Notes: generated by a model not told the origin, from the sequence alone. A DNA stretch of 64,000 nt from Streptomyces klenkii (GCF_003626645.1 NZ_RBAM01000019.1:19245-83244), one strand, 5' to 3'; shown: positions 37,912 through 47,564, numbered from the stretch's first letter. Translations and numbers: made by a program.

Positions 37912-39237
37912 TTAGTCCTTGACGTTGCCGCGCTCGATCTCCTCCGCGAGCTCTTCCGGTTCGCGCCCCGGAGTCGGCAGGTCGAACTTCGTGATCGCGA
38001 ACCGGAAAATCGCGTAGTAGACGGCGGCGAAGCACAGCCCGATCGGAATGATCAGCCACGGTTTGGTCGCCAGCCCCCAGTTGATCACGTAGTCGATCAG
38101 GCCCGCCGAGAAGCTGAAGCCGTCGTGCACGCCCAGCCCCCAGCACACCGCCATCGACACGCCCGTCAGCAGCGCGTGCACCACGTACAGCGCGGGCGCG
38201 ATGAAGAGGAACGCGTACTCGACCGGCTCGGTGATCCCCGTGACGAACGAGGTCAGGCCCACCGAGAGCATCATGCCCGCGACCGCCTTGCGCCGGTGCG
38301 GCTTCGCGCAGTGGGCGATGGCCAGCGCCGCGGCCGGCAGCGCGAACATCATGATCGGGAAGAAGCCCGTCGTGAACTGGCCCGCGTCCGGGTCGCCCGC
38401 CAGGAAGCGGTTGATGTCGCCGTGCACCACCGTGCCGTCCGGCTTCGTGTAGTCGCCGAACTGGAACCACATGAAGGTGTTGAGGAACTGGTGGAGCCCC
38501 ACCACCAGCAGCGCCCGGTTCGCCACGCCGAAGACGCCCGCGCCCGCCGCCCCCAGGTCCGAGAGCCACTTGCTGAAGCTCGTCAGCGCGTCGCCGACCG
38601 GCGGCCAGACGAACAGGCAGATCACCGCGAAGGCCAGCGCGACGAACGACATCAGGATCGGCACGAGCCGGCGCCCGTTGAAGAAGCCCAGCCAGTCCAC
38701 CAGCCGCACCCGGTGGAAGCGCACCCAGAACCACGCGCTCAGCAGGCCGATCACGATGCCGCCGAAGACCCCCGGGTTCTGGAAGCTCGCCGGGGAGGCC
38801 TGCCCGCCCATGGAGACGCACACCCCGCTCCACAGCCCCGCCCCGCCGAACTTCGACTCGTGCGGGCAGTCCTCCGGGAACTGGTGCAGCACGGAGAAGT
38901 AGACGAGGAAGGCCACGACCGCCGCCAGGGCCGTCGAGCCGTCCGCCTTCTTCGCCATCCCGATGGCCACGCCCACGCAGAACAGCAGCGGCAGGCCGAG
39001 CGCCGAGTCCAGCAGCGCGCCGCCCGCGCCCGCGAAGACCTTCGCCACGTCCGTCCAGCCCAGCCCGTCCTTGCCGAAGACGTCCGGCTGGCCGAGCCGG
39101 TTCAGGATGCCCGCGGCCGGGAGCACCGCGATGGGGAGCTGGAGGCTGCGGCCCATCTTCTGCAAGTTCGAGAAGAGGGTCTGCCGGCGGGCTCGCCACC
39201 GGCTCTGACGCGGCGCGGCCGCGGCGTCCGTGCTCAT
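37912..39237 (-). CDS. nagE1: PTS transporter subunit EIIC, GlcNAc-type
   Basis: A 441-residue EIIC paralogous to the gene at 36337. N-terminal RQTLFSNLQKMGRSLQLPIA precedes the membrane domain. Signatures are LGLPLLFCVGVAIGMAKKADG, GVANRALLVVGLHQFLNTFMW and GITEPVEYAFLF. It has no Lys-rich leader, but a larger loop near residues 130-175 contains CPHES-type cysteine residues. It shares a promoter region with divergent nagF, carrying one DasR-like site. The stop is followed by a hairpin terminator. It should be a second, minor GlcNAc or glucose-type importer. Confidence 0.92.
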   Translation of the reverse strand: MSTDAAAAPRQSRWRARRQTLFSNLQKMGRSLQLPIAVLPAAGILNRLGQPDVFGKDGLGWTDVAKVFAGAGGALLDSALGLPLLFCVGVAIGMAKKADGSTALAAVVAFLVYFSVLHQFPEDCPHESKFGGAGLWSGVCVSMGGQASPASFQNPGVFGGIVIGLLSAWFWVRFHRVRLVDWLGFFNGRRLVPILMSFVALAFAVICLFVWPPVGDALTSFSKWLSDLGAAGAGVFGVANRALLVVGLHQFLNTFMWFQFGDYTKPDGTVVHGDINRFLAGDPDAGQFTTGFFPIMMFALPAAALAIAHCAKPHRRKAVAGMMLSVGLTSFVTGITEPVEYAFLFIAPALYVVHALLTGVSMAVCWGLGVHDGFSFSAGLIDYVINWGLATKPWLIIPIGLCFAAVYYAIFRFAITKFDLPTPGREPEELAEEIERGNVKD

Positions 39238-39290
39238 CTGCGTCCTCCCGGTCGCCGCCCCGGCGGCGGTCCACTCGGTGCTTGCCGCAT

Positions 39291-39306
39291 ACTGGTGTAG
39301 ACCACT
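39291..39306. promoter_or_regulatory. DasR-like operator between nagE1 and nagF
   Basis: ACTGGTGTAGACCACT differs from the dre consensus ACTGGTCTAGACCACT by one base. It lies 54 bases before nagE1 and 146 bases before nagF, so it could control both directions. Confidence 0.88.
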
Positions 39307-39452
39307 TGTGCGCGCGTACGGGTACGCGTGCGGGTGTCGCCATCATTCGTCAGATGGCGGACATTCGCTCACATAGTTGGGCTGAACGTGGTTTACCGTG
39401 GGGAAGCCGCTCGGTGGTACCGCCGAAGGGCCGAAGACAACCAGGAGTGCAC

Positions 39453-39686
39453 ATGGCCAGCAAGGCTGAGAAGATCGTCGCCGGCCTCGGCGGCATCGAC
39501 AACATCGACGAGATCGAGGGCTGCATCACCCGGCTCCGCACCGAGGTGAACGACCCCGGGCTCGTCGACGAGGCCGCCCTCAAGGCCGCCGGCGCCCACG
39601 GCGTCGTCAAGATGGGCACCGCCATCCAGGTCGTCATCGGCACCGACGCCGACCCGATCGCCGCGGAGATCGAAGACATGATGTGA
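39453..39686 (+). CDS. nagF: PTS EIIB component, GlcNAc-type
   Basis: A 77-residue EIIB domain expressed as a separate protein. The phosphorylation site is Cys24 in EIEGCITRLR; the sequence LGGIDNIDEIEG just before it is typical. It transfers phosphate from EIIA to the incoming sugar bound by EIIC. It is divergent from nagE1. The ATG has CCAGGAG about seven bases upstream. The leader from the operator to the start is long (146 bases), leaving room for further control. Confidence 0.94.
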   Translation: MASKAEKIVAGLGGIDNIDEIEGCITRLRTEVNDPGLVDEAALKAAGAHGVVKMGTAIQVVIGTDADPIAAEIEDMM

Positions 39687-39806
39687 GCCGTGAGCCGCTG
39701 AGGCTCACGGCCGGGGCCCCGCCCGGAACGCGTGCATACGTGACATACGCACCGCGATCCGGAACGGGGCCCTTCGCCTACCCCCGATGCCAGTAGGCTC
39801 ATCACC

Positions 39807-40538
<732 letters not shown>

Positions 40539-40661
40539 GCAGCCCCCGGAGTAGCCGCCGGGAGCAACCGCCAGAGGGATCACAGGCGTTCTTACGGGCG
40601 TACGGACGGGACGAGAGCCCGGCCGTACGCCCGTGAGCCGTCTCCAGGGGAGGGAACCCGC

Positions 40662-41051
40662 ATGCCCGCACGCAGAACGCCGCTCGTGCTCACCGCCACC
40701 GCACTCGCCGCACTCGCCGTCCCGCTCGCGGCCGGCTGCTCCACCGCCCAGAAGGCCGTGGACTGCGCCCGCCTCGGCATCGAGATATCGAACGACGTCG
40801 ACGACCTCCAGCGCAGCGTCACCGACACCGCGACCGACACCGACAACGCCGGCAAGATCCTCGACAACCTCGAAAGAGACACGAAGAAGCTCAAGGACAA
40901 GAGCAGCAACGTCGACGTCGGCAAGGCCCTCGACCACCTCCAGAAGGCCGTCGGCAACGTCCGCGACTCCCTGCGCGACGACAAGACCCCGGACCTGACG
41001 CCGCTGACGGACGCCGCGGGAGAGCTGTCCAAGGTGTGCACGTCGAAGTAG
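40662..41051 (+). CDS. Putative lipoprotein between rph and rdgB
   Basis: A 129-residue protein with a signal peptide ending in the lipobox LAAGC (Cys26), then a polar helical domain rich in Asp/Lys and predicted coiled coil (DVDDLQRSVTDTATDTDNAG). The final VCTSK has a second cysteine, and Cys35 is a third, so a disulfide in the mature domain is possible. AGGGGAGGG precedes the ATG. Function unknown; it is likely surface-anchored. Confidence 0.82.
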   Translation: MPARRTPLVLTATALAALAVPLAAGCSTAQKAVDCARLGIEISNDVDDLQRSVTDTATDTDNAGKILDNLERDTKKLKDKSSNVDVGKALDHLQKAVGNVRDSLRDDKTPDLTPLTDAAGELSKVCTSK

Positions 41052-41080
41052 CCCCGGCCCCCTTCGGGATAATCACCCCC

Positions 41081-41683
41081 ATGAAGCGCCTGATCCTCGC
41101 CACCCGCAACGCCAACAAGGTCACCGAGCTCCGCGCCATCCTGGAGGCCGCCGGCCTCGGCGTCGAGCTGGTCGGCGCCGACGCCTACCCCGAGATCCCC
41201 GACGTCAAGGAGACCGGCGTCACCTTCGCCGAGAACGCCCTCCTCAAGGCCCACGCCCTCGCCCGCGCCACCGGCTTCCCGGCCGTCGCCGACGACTCGG
41301 GCCTGTGCGTCGATGTCCTGAACGGCGCCCCCGGCATCTTCTCCGCCCGCTGGGCCGGCCGCCACGGCGACGACAAGGCCAACCTGGACCTCCTCCTGGC
41401 CCAGCTCGGCGACATCGCCGACGAGCACCGCGCCGCCCACTTCGCCTGCGCCGCGGCCCTGGCCCTCCCGGACGGCACGGAACGCGTCGTCGAGGGCCGC
41501 CTGGAGGGCACCCTCCGCCACGAGCCGACGGGCGGCGGCGGCTTCGGCTACGACCCGATCCTCCAGCCGCTGGGCGAAACCCGCACCTGCGCGGAGCTGA
41601 CGGCGGACGAGAAGAACGCGATCAGCCACCGGGGGAAGGCGTTCCGGGCGCTGGTGCCGGTGGTGCGGGAGCTGCTGGGCTGA
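41081..41683 (+). CDS. rdgB: Non-canonical purine NTP pyrophosphatase (RdgB/HAM1)
   Basis: A 200-residue ITPase/XTPase that removes deaminated purine nucleotides. It starts LILATRNANKVTELRAIL, with VADDSGLCVDVLNGAPG and FGYDPILQPLG; the C-terminus has SHRGKAFRAL. Length is normal. The ATG at 41081 is favoured over an upstream in-frame start because the family begins at RLILATRN. A near-perfect hairpin follows. Confidence 0.96.
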   Translation: MKRLILATRNANKVTELRAILEAAGLGVELVGADAYPEIPDVKETGVTFAENALLKAHALARATGFPAVADDSGLCVDVLNGAPGIFSARWAGRHGDDKANLDLLLAQLGDIADEHRAAHFACAAALALPDGTERVVEGRLEGTLRHEPTGGGGFGYDPILQPLGETRTCAELTADEKNAISHRGKAFRALVPVVRELLG

Positions 41684-41693
41684 CCGCACGCCG

Positions 41694-41729
41694 AAGGCCT
41701 GGCACTGCGATCTTGCAGTGCCAGGCCTT
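41694..41729 (+). terminator. Terminator after rdgB
   Basis: Perfect 15-bp arms (AAGGCCTGGCACTGC and GCAGTGCCAGGCCTT) with a 6-base loop, 10 bases after the stop and just downstream of the minus-strand tRNA-Leu; it can serve both strands. Confidence 0.8.
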
Positions 41730-41744
41730 CGAATCAAAGGTTAG

Positions 41745-41827
41745 TGCGGCCGGTGGGACTCGAACCCACATGGGATTGCTCCCAAGGGCACCTAAAACCC
41801 TCGCTTATACCATTCAGCAACGGCCGC
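41745..41827 (-). tRNA. tRNA-Leu (TAG)
   Basis: A class II tRNA with acceptor arms GCGGCCG and CGGCCGC, an AGGGT/GCCCT anticodon arm with the loop containing TAG, a long variable arm (TTGGGAGCAATCCCA region) and GGTTCGAGTCC in the T arm. The discriminator is A. No CCA is encoded. Confidence 0.93.
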
Positions 41828-41879
41828 CAGTCGCCAGCCATCGTAGCGGTCCGGCGGCGTGCGCGGCACTGGGGTCCGG

Positions 41880-42557
41880 CTATCCGACGCTGTGAGCTTG
41901 TAGGCGGCGCCTGCTTCCACGGCACCAGGTGTCCGTGATGGCGTGACAGTTGGGGCAGAGCAGCCGGAGGTTCTCGCGTCGGTCATCACTCCAGTCGCCG
42001 TTGATGTGGTCGACTTCCAGCGTCATGGGCCTGCCCCGCCACGACGGCTTCGTCCCGCAGCCCGCGCACTCTTCCGGAACCCCGGCCTCGCGTATCGCGC
42101 GACGGAGCATGCGGGCCCCGGTACGCCGCCTGCCGGTGTGCTTCACCAGCAAGTCCTGGGGAGTCTTCCTGGGTGTCGTACCGGGCTTGCCCCGCTGATG
42201 AGCCTGCCCGAGAAAGTGGGAGGTCGTGAGCCCGTCCTCGGCTACCCATTGGCGCAGCAGATCTCGCTGGTGGCTGTTGCCTGGTCTGCCGAGGCGGCGT
42301 AGGGCTCCCGCGAGGGAGACGGATTCCGCGATGGCTTCGCGGAGGACGCAGGGCGACGGCCTCGACTCGTTCTTGTGGTACGGGCGACGGTGAAAGTGTG
42401 AGACGTCGATCCCATAGTGCTTGAACCGCCGGAAGAGGTGCTGAGGCAGGTGCCTGTAGGGCCGGGTGCCGAAGAACGCTATGACTTCGTTGATGTCAGT
42501 GCATGTGCGAGCTGCCTCGGCGAGTCTCTCCCGCGTGTACTGGGTGCCGCTGCTCAT
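41880..42557 (-). CDS. HNH endonuclease with repeated HTH-like modules (second of pair)
   Basis: A 225-residue protein. Two repeated ~55-residue N-terminal modules each end in an (I/L)(D/T)xSHF motif: FKHYGIDVSHF and WVAEDGLTTSHF. The C-terminal HNH core has CAGCGTKPSW, LEVDHINGDWSDDRRENLRL and LCPNCHAITDT, with the His-Asn-His residues and four zinc cysteines present. The ATG overlaps the stop of the upstream paralogue (ATGA). The modules look like DNA-recognition helix-turn-helix units. It lies 52 bp from tRNA-Leu. Mobile or defence function is inference. Confidence 0.85.
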   Translation of the reverse strand: MSSGTQYTRERLAEAARTCTDINEVIAFFGTRPYRHLPQHLFRRFKHYGIDVSHFHRRPYHKNESRPSPCVLREAIAESVSLAGALRRLGRPGNSHQRDLLRQWVAEDGLTTSHFLGQAHQRGKPGTTPRKTPQDLLVKHTGRRRTGARMLRRAIREAGVPEECAGCGTKPSWRGRPMTLEVDHINGDWSDDRRENLRLLCPNCHAITDTWCRGSRRRLQAHSVG

Positions 42558-43216
42558 CGCCCCTCACCACTGGTGAGTGATGCCCGGCGACCCTTGCTGC
42601 GGCCGCGGTAGGTGTCCGTCGTCGAGTGACAGTTGGGGCACAGCAGCCGCAGGTTCTCGATGCGGTTGTTGCGCCAGTCCCCGTTGATGTGGTCGACCTC
42701 CAGAGGCAAGGGGTATCCCTGCCATGTGGGTTCCAAACCGCAGAGCGCACAACGGTTGATGACGCCGCGTTGCAGTATCGCTGCTTTGAGGTCGCAATTC
42801 CGCTCACGGCGGGCCGTGGGGGAGGTCTGCTCGGCGAGCAGTGCCTCAGGTGCGCGCTTCTGCTTTCTGCCCCCGTTCGCAGGGACGAAGAAGTGTGACG
42901 TGTCGATCCCGAGAGCTCGGATGCGGCGGCTGATGTGGGTGTGTTGGCCGCCCACTACCTCGATGCCGAGGTGGCGTAGCACTTCGCACATGTTGGACGA
43001 CGCTGCCACCGCGGATTCGAGAACTTCTTTGGTCCAGCGGGCTCCTTCGCGTTCAAAGTGCGATGTGTCGACCCCCAGCTTCTTCATCCGCTCGCGGAGG
43101 TACGCCCGTCTCGCGCTCTTCGGGTCCACCCCCAGCTTCCCCAGCGCCTCGGACAGAGTCCGCGACGCCCCCGCGGCCTCCGCCAGGACTTCTCGTGTGT
43201 ACGGACTGACAGGCAT
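42554..43216 (-). CDS. HNH endonuclease with repeated HTH-like modules (first of pair)
   Basis: A 220-residue protein starting MPVSPYTREVLAEAA, with GGGGAGGGG upstream supporting this ATG. The first module ends MKKLGVDTSHF and the second RIRALGIDTSHF. A linker and HNH domain follow: CALCGLEPTW, LEVDHINGDWRNNRIENLRL, LCPNCHSTTDT. It is a clear paralogue of the following gene with high similarity in the HNH half and lower in the modules. This suggests diverging target recognition. The translational coupling implies both are made together. Confidence 0.85.
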   Translation of the reverse strand: MPVSPYTREVLAEAAGASRTLSEALGKLGVDPKSARRAYLRERMKKLGVDTSHFEREGARWTKEVLESAVAASSNMCEVLRHLGIEVVGGQHTHISRRIRALGIDTSHFFVPANGGRKQKRAPEALLAEQTSPTARRERNCDLKAAILQRGVINRCALCGLEPTWQGYPLPLEVDHINGDWRNNRIENLRLLCPNCHSTTDTYRGRSKGRRASLTSGEGR

Positions 43217-43335
43217 GGAGCCCCTCCCCATCGTCGATGACGCGACGTGATCGTGATCGTGATCGCGTATCCGTTCGCGATCTCGAACTCATCAACGGCA
43301 TGCCTGTCCGATCGTTACTCCGATACCGTGATTGA

Positions 43336-44865
43336 TCAGAACTTAGGTTCAGGTGACTGAGATGTCACGATCTCTTCCGCTTCCTCGCGTGTTGCGACCG
43401 CCGGCGGTGAGCCCTCCAGCGGCTGGCGGGCCGTTTCGCGCATGAAGGCGACGGCGACCATGCCGATCAGGGCCGCGCCCGCCGTGTAGTACGCGGGCGC
43501 CATATCGCTGCCCGTGGCGTGGATCAGGGCCGTGATGACCAGGGGGGTCGTGCCGCCGAAGAGCGACGTGGAGAGGTTGTAGCCGATGGCGAGGGAGCCG
43601 TAGCGGACCTGGGTGGGGAAGAGGGCGGGGAGCGCGGCGGACATGGTGCCCAGGAGGCACACCAGGGGCAGGCCCAGCATCAGCATGCCGCCGAAGACGG
43701 CGGGCAGGCTGCCCTGTTTCAGCAGCAGGAACGCCGGGGCCGGCAGCACCACGAAGCCGCCCATGCCCGCCATCAGCAGCGGCTTGCGGCCGACGCGGTC
43801 GCTGAGCCGCCCCACGCACGTGATCACCGTCAGCAGCAGCGCCATCGTGGCGATGAGGATCAGCAGGCCGTGCGTGTCGTCGTAGCCGAGCTGGTCGGTC
43901 AGGTACGTCGGCATGTACGACAGCAGCATGTAGTCCGTGATGCCGTACGCCCCCGCCAGGACCACGCAGAGCAGCAGCCTCGCCCACTGGGTGGCGAAGA
44001 TCTGCTTCAGCTCGGTGCCGCCGCCCGCGTCCTCCTCCGCCGCCAGCTTCTGGAACGCCGGGGTGTCCTCCAGCCGCAGCCGCAGGTACAGGCCCACCAG
44101 CCCGAGCGGCCCCGCGACGAGGAAGGGGACGCGCCAGCCCCAGTCCGTCATCGCCGCGCCGCCGAGCGCCGACGTCATGGCCGTCACGAGGCCCGCCGCG
44201 CCGATGTAGCCCGCGAGGGTGCCGCATTCGAGGAAGCTGCCGAAGTAGCCGCGGCGCTTGTCGGGTGCGTACTCGGCGATGAAGGTCGCCGCGCCCCCGT
44301 ACTCGCCGCCCGTCGAGAAGCCCTGGAGCATCCGGAAGCAGATCAGCAGCACCGGCGACCAGAAGCCGATCGCCGCGTACGAGGGGATCAGGCCGATGGC
44401 GAAGGTGCCGGAGGCCATCAGCACCATCGTCAGGGCCAGGACCCGCTTGCGCCCCACCCGGTCGCCGAGCGGCCCGAAGAACATCCCGCCCAGCGGCCGT
44501 ACGAGGAAGGCCACGGCGAACGTCGCCAGCGACGACAGCAGCCGCACCGTGCCGTTGCCCGAGGGGAAGAAGACGTCCCCGAGGGTGACGGCGAGGTAGC
44601 TGTAGATGCCGAAGTCGAACCACTCCATGGCGTTGCCGAGCGCGGCCGCCTTGACGGCCCGTCTCACCGTCCGCTCGTCCGTGACGGTGATGTCCGTACG
44701 CCGCAGCCGGGGGTTGCGGCGGCGGGCGACGGCCCGGAAGAGCGCCGGGTGGCGTCTGACCGCGGCCGGGTCGTGGCCGTTGCCATGCCCGTTGCCCTGT
44801 CCGTTCGTATGCCCGTTGCCGCTCCCGTTTCCGGTCTCGGCTTCCGTGCTGCTGCCGTTGGGCAC
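43336..44865 (-). CDS. MHS-family MFS transporter (ProP-like)
   Basis: A 509-residue symporter. The N-terminus is a 25-residue Gly/Asn/His repeat (GNGSGNGHTNGQGNGHGNG), then a basic stretch. The metabolite:H+ symporter signatures follow: GNAMEWFDFGIYSYLA, VRPLGGMFFGPLGDRVGRKR and FSTGGEYGGAATFIAEYAP. There are twelve membrane segments. Members move osmolytes (ProP) or carboxylic acids; the substrate is not readable. It is separated from the next gene on the opposite strand by 258 bp. Confidence 0.9.
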   Translation of the reverse strand: MPNGSSTEAETGNGSGNGHTNGQGNGHGNGHDPAAVRRHPALFRAVARRRNPRLRRTDITVTDERTVRRAVKAAALGNAMEWFDFGIYSYLAVTLGDVFFPSGNGTVRLLSSLATFAVAFLVRPLGGMFFGPLGDRVGRKRVLALTMVLMASGTFAIGLIPSYAAIGFWSPVLLICFRMLQGFSTGGEYGGAATFIAEYAPDKRRGYFGSFLECGTLAGYIGAAGLVTAMTSALGGAAMTDWGWRVPFLVAGPLGLVGLYLRLRLEDTPAFQKLAAEEDAGGGTELKQIFATQWARLLLCVVLAGAYGITDYMLLSYMPTYLTDQLGYDDTHGLLILIATMALLLTVITCVGRLSDRVGRKPLLMAGMGGFVVLPAPAFLLLKQGSLPAVFGGMLMLGLPLVCLLGTMSAALPALFPTQVRYGSLAIGYNLSTSLFGGTTPLVITALIHATGSDMAPAYYTAGAALIGMVAVAFMRETARQPLEGSPPAVATREEAEEIVTSQSPEPKF

Positions 44866-45123
44866 GGCTCGGCCCCCTCACGCTTCGGCGGTGACGTACG
44901 TACGCGCCTGCGTCTGCACGCTGCGCCGCCGCTCAAACCGGTGCGCCCCCCGAGAGGGATATTGGTCACGCCCGGCGGCAGGCCCGCCGGGCAAGGGGCG
45001 GGCAGGGCGCGGCGGAAGCTGATATAGGCATGAAGGGAACGCGCGGCCCGATTTCACCGTCCCTCACAGCGGGGACGCACAGCCGGACCCGGAAGACGTG
45101 CAAGACACCAGAGAGAGAGGCCG

Positions 45124-45657
45124 ATGGCCGACCGTGTGGCGCCCCGCCGGCCCGGCATGCGCACCGCCCTGGCGATCTTCGCGGTGGTGGCGGTACCGGC
45201 CGTCGGCGGCGTGTGGGTGAGCGCGGCCGGGGACCGGTCGGACGCGGTGGCCGACGCCCCCAAGACGGCGGCGGCGCAGAAGTCGCACCCGCCCCAGGAC
45301 CCGCAGCCGGCGAAGGCCGAGGACACGCCGGCGCCGCAGGAGCTGCCGGGCGTGCGCGAGTGCGGGGTCGGCAAGCCGGTCGTCGAGCCGAAGATCATCA
45401 CGCTGAACTGCTCCAACGCGGGCGTGGTGGCCAGTGACATCAAGTGGGACTCGTTCGACGCGGACGGCGCGGACGGCTACGGCACCGTGCTGGTCTCGGG
45501 CGCGGCGGGCGGCGGCTCCCCGGCCTCCTTCCCGGCGCGGCTGCGGCTGTACGACGTCAAGAAGGTCGACGGCATGATGGCCTTCACGGGCATCGAGGTC
45601 AGTTACACCCGGGCCACCCCCCATGCGAAGGCGAAAGAGGTGTACACGATCGCGTGA
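45124..45657 (+). CDS. Secreted or membrane-anchored protein upstream of histidine kinase
   Basis: A 177-residue protein. One hydrophobic segment (~13-33, TALAIFAVVAVPAVGGVWV) is followed by a Pro/Ala/Lys linker (~45-75) and an exported C-terminal domain with two cysteines (RECGVGKPVVEP and LNCSNAG), likely disulfide-bonded. The kinase start overlaps its stop (TGATG). That coupling suggests it is an accessory or sensory partner of the kinase, by analogy with lipoprotein/secreted modulators of other sensor kinases (inference). Confidence 0.75.
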   Translation: MADRVAPRRPGMRTALAIFAVVAVPAVGGVWVSAAGDRSDAVADAPKTAAAQKSHPPQDPQPAKAEDTPAPQELPGVRECGVGKPVVEPKIITLNCSNAGVVASDIKWDSFDADGADGYGTVLVSGAAGGGSPASFPARLRLYDVKKVDGMMAFTGIEVSYTRATPHAKAKEVYTIA

Positions 45658-46913
45658 TGGGTATCCGTGGCCGGATCGCCCTCGCGATCTCCTTCGTCAC
45701 CGCGCTCGCCGTCGTGGTGCTGGGGCTGGCCGTGCACCACATCTCCGCGGCGGAGCGCGACCGGCAGGCCCAGGCCTACCAGGACGACCTGCTGAGCTCG
45801 GCCCTCCAGATCTACCAGCGCGACAGCACGCTCGCCCTCGGCGCCCAACTGGACGACGCCGCACTGCCGTTCCCGCTGGCCAAGGCCGTGGCGCGGGGCC
45901 GCTCGGGCACGTACATCAGCGGCGGGGAGGACCCGCGGGTGTGGGCGGCCACGGCCGTCGGCGGCGACAAGGTGCTGTCGGTGTCGGCCCCGTACCCGGA
46001 CCGCGATCCGCTGATGACGGCGCTGGACAAGGCGCTGCTGGTGGCGGGCGCGGCGACGGTGGCGCTGATGGCGGTGGTCGCGTGGTTCGTGGCGCAGAGC
46101 CTGTCGCGGCGGCTGCGGCACAGCGCGGCCGCGGCGCGCCGGATCGCGGCGGGCGAGCCGCCGGACGCGGAGGCGCTGGCGGCGGGCGGCCGGGACGAGG
46201 TCGCGGAGCTGGGCCGCTCGGTGCACCACATGGCGACGTCGCTGGCGGCGCGGGTGGAGGCGGAGCGCGAGTTCACGGCGGACGTGGCGCACGAGCTGCG
46301 CACGCCGGTGGCCGGGCTGGTGGCGTCGGCGGAGCTGCTGCCGCACCCGCGCGCGGTGGAGATGGTGCGCGAGCGCGCGCAGACGATGCGGGTGCTGGTG
46401 GAGGACCTGCTGGAGGTCTCCCGGCTGGACGCCGGCCGGGAGCGCGCCCAACTGGATGCGGTGGAGCTGCCGTCGCTGGTGCGGGGCATCGTCAAGCGGG
46501 CGCGGGGCCAGCGCGGCGTGGACGACGTGGCGGTCGAGGTGGTCGGCGAGGGCCGGATCGTGGCGACGGACGCCCGCCGGGTCGAGCGCATCCTCGTGAA
46601 CATCCTGGCCAACGCGGCGAAGCACGGGAAGCCGCCGATCGAGGTCACGGTGGAGGGCACCCGGATCGTCGTCCGGGATCACGGCGACGGCTATCCGCCG
46701 GACCTGGTGGACCAGGGCCCGCGCCGCTTCCGCACGGCGGCGCCGGAGCGGGGCACGGGGCACGGCCTGGGGCTGACGATCGCCGTGGGGCAGGCGGTGG
46801 TGCTCGGTGCGCGGCTGGAGTTCGGCACGGCGGAGGGCGGGGGCGCGCGGGCGGTCCTGGAGCTGCCGGAGTCGGAGTCTCCCGCGGAGGACGAGAGCGC
46901 CGGACGGGCGTGA
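45657..46913 (+). CDS. Sensor histidine kinase, no adjacent response regulator
   Basis: A 418-residue kinase. Two membrane segments (~8-28 and ~120-142) flank a short extracytoplasmic domain. HAMP follows (SRRLRHSAAAARRIAAGEPP). The H-box is DVAHELRTPVAGL, then the N-box region VNILANAAKHG and the G-boxes VRDHGDGYPPDL and GTGHGLGLTIA. The start could be GTG 45654 or ATG 45657. No response regulator is next to it in the window, so it is an orphan kinase here. It is coupled to the secreted protein upstream. Confidence 0.9.
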   Translation: MGIRGRIALAISFVTALAVVVLGLAVHHISAAERDRQAQAYQDDLLSSALQIYQRDSTLALGAQLDDAALPFPLAKAVARGRSGTYISGGEDPRVWAATAVGGDKVLSVSAPYPDRDPLMTALDKALLVAGAATVALMAVVAWFVAQSLSRRLRHSAAAARRIAAGEPPDAEALAAGGRDEVAELGRSVHHMATSLAARVEAEREFTADVAHELRTPVAGLVASAELLPHPRAVEMVRERAQTMRVLVEDLLEVSRLDAGRERAQLDAVELPSLVRGIVKRARGQRGVDDVAVEVVGEGRIVATDARRVERILVNILANAAKHGKPPIEVTVEGTRIVVRDHGDGYPPDLVDQGPRRFRTAAPERGTGHGLGLTIAVGQAVVLGARLEFGTAEGGGARAVLELPESESPAEDESAGRA

Positions 46914-46947
46914 TTCCTCCGCGATTCCTCCGCGCGCCCGTCCGGCG
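46898..46947. terminator. Terminator between kinase and bcp
   Basis: 13-bp perfect arms CGCCGGACGGGCG (inside the kinase end) and CGCCCGTCCGGCG, 24 bases apart, between convergent genes. Confidence 0.6.
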
Positions 46948-46955
46948 ACCGGGTC

Positions 46956-47423
46956 CTACAGGCCCAGGTCCTTGATGATCTTGGCGACGTGGCCCGTCGC
47001 CTTCACGTTGTAGAGCGCCCGCTCGACCCGGCCGTCCTCGCCGACGATCACGGTCGACCGGATGACGCCCGTGACGGTCTTCCCGTACAGCTTCTTCTCG
47101 CCGTACGCGCCGTACGCCGTCAGGACCTCCTTCTCGGGGTCGCCGACGAGCGTGACCTTGAGGTCCTCCTTCTCGCGGAACTTCGCGAGCTTCTCCGGCT
47201 TGTCGGGGGAGACGCCGATCACGTCGTAGCCGTGGCCGGCGAGGAAGCCGAGGTTGTCGGTGAAGTCGCAGGCCTGCTTGGTGCAGCCGGGGGTGAGCGC
47301 CGCGGGGTAGAAGTAGACGATCACCTTGCGGCCCTTGCGGTCCGCGAGCGAGACCGGGTTGCCGTCGGCGTCGGGAAGGGTGAAGGCGGGGGCGGTGTCG
47401 CCGGGCTGAAGTCGCTCGCTCAT
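46956..47423 (-). CDS. bcp: Thioredoxin-dependent peroxiredoxin Bcp
   Basis: A 155-residue atypical 2-Cys peroxiredoxin of the BCP/PrxQ class. Peroxidatic Cys47 and resolving Cys52 appear in TPGCTKQACDF, preceded by VIVYFYPAAL. It reduces peroxides using thioredoxin. The ATG at 47423 matches the family start (MSERLQPGDTAPAFTL). It is convergent with the kinase gene and stands alone. Confidence 0.96.
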   Translation of the reverse strand: MSERLQPGDTAPAFTLPDADGNPVSLADRKGRKVIVYFYPAALTPGCTKQACDFTDNLGFLAGHGYDVIGVSPDKPEKLAKFREKEDLKVTLVGDPEKEVLTAYGAYGEKKLYGKTVTGVIRSTVIVGEDGRVERALYNVKATGHVAKIIKDLGL

Positions 47424-47564
47424 GGCTCTCCTCGGGTCGTGGGCCTGCGTCCCGAGCGTAGCCACCGGCCCGATCGGGGGTGCCGCGGGGCACGGCGTCC
47501 GGTGAGCTGACAGACTGTCGTCATCACTCATCATCACTCTTATCGAGACGACGGAGGCAGCGCG

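Noticed and set aside
41745..41827. tRNA-Leu as an integration site of a mobile element
   Set aside because: The HNH genes lie on the 5' side of the tRNA, not the 3' side where integrases insert, there is no integrase, and I found no direct repeat of the tRNA end.
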